20,916 nt of DNA from Ktedonobacteraceae bacterium. GTDB taxonomy: Bacteria > Chloroflexota > Ktedonobacteria > Ktedonobacterales > Ktedonobacteraceae. The position numbers and the translations under genes are program-made. The stretch lies in NCBI GenBank assembly GCA_014896635.1, contig JADBKA010000074.1, forward strand, positions 1 through 20,916, read 5' to 3'. This document shows positions 20,827 to 20,916 of the stretch, piece by piece. How positions within the stretch are numbered: the stretch's first letter is position 1; every line of letters starts with the position of its first letter. Under the pieces are notes generated by a model that did not search any database, had not been told where the DNA came from, and saw nothing but the letters and a program-made list of their open reading frames with translations.

Positions 20827-20916
20827 ATGGTTGTCCATGAGAGAGAGTTCTCAAATACTCCTTTTTTTTCTCGCTTCCGACGGAAAGTTACAGAGAAGTG
20901 CCGCCATGATGAAATT
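20827..20916 (+). CDS. Start of a possible gene running off the window
   Basis: An open frame begins at ATG 20827 (AAAGGA 8 bases upstream) and runs to the window end, giving MVVHEREFSNTPFFSRFRRK and ten more residues. A second ATG at 20837 is also open to the end in another frame. The promoter just upstream supports real transcription, but 30 residues are too few to identify a family. Confidence 0.35.
   Translation, partial: MVVHEREFSNTPFFSRFRRKVTEKCRHDEI

Overview
The window looks like a chromosomal accessory segment of a Chloroflexota bacterium, most likely a Ktedonobacteria-type lineage. This is an inference from overall protein flavour, moderately high GC, GTG and TTG starts, large multidomain redox proteins, and CRISPR repeats ending in ATTGAAAC. 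No rRNA, tRNA or cas gene is present to settle the taxonomy.

Layout. (a) 1-744: 5' part of a receiver plus histidine-kinase hybrid on the minus strand. (b) 781-980: a gene-less IS200/IS605-like mini-element with two bulged-T hairpins. (c) 981-6619: a redox locus. A bis-heme cytochrome b and a 1194-residue flavin/FHA/Fe-S/cNMP-binding fusion protein lie on the minus strand, and a membrane-anchored Rieske protein is divergent. Together they could form an NAD(P)H-to-membrane electron-transfer module. (d) 6916-8482: an Acg-type nitroreductase and a convergent VOC protein. (e) 8758-12661: a riboflavin operon led by an FMN riboswitch. Its first gene is an ECF sigma factor whose usual C-terminal SnoaL-like extension is missing, followed by ribD, ribBA and ribH, with no ribE. 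(f) 12762-14546: a ScaI-like type II restriction-modification cassette with a leaderless XRE controller gene, a frameshifted endonuclease gene and an intact convergent methyltransferase gene. (g) 14861-17420: unknown small genes, a ribH 3' fragment, interspersed direct and inverted repeats and a 94-bp inverted-repeat element. (h) 17247-19045: a minus-strand operon of three unknown genes, divergent from a small XRE regulator across an array of AGTAGCTACT-type palindromes. (i) 19230-20657: a membrane-anchored gene truncated by a CRISPR repeat, then two short CRISPR segments that flank a hicAB toxin-antitoxin pair. (j) 20781-20916: a strong promoter and the start of a possible gene.

The most interesting architecture is hicAB lying between two CRISPR mini-arrays with degenerate end repeats. 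The likely hicA promoter has its -35 hexamer made from the 3' end of the last degenerate repeat. Toxin-antitoxin expression may therefore be tied to CRISPR repeat sequence, as in CRISPR-regulated toxin-antitoxin systems, but only the layout is seen here. The riboswitch-controlled sigma factor in a rib operon and the 1194-residue fusion protein are the next most unusual items.
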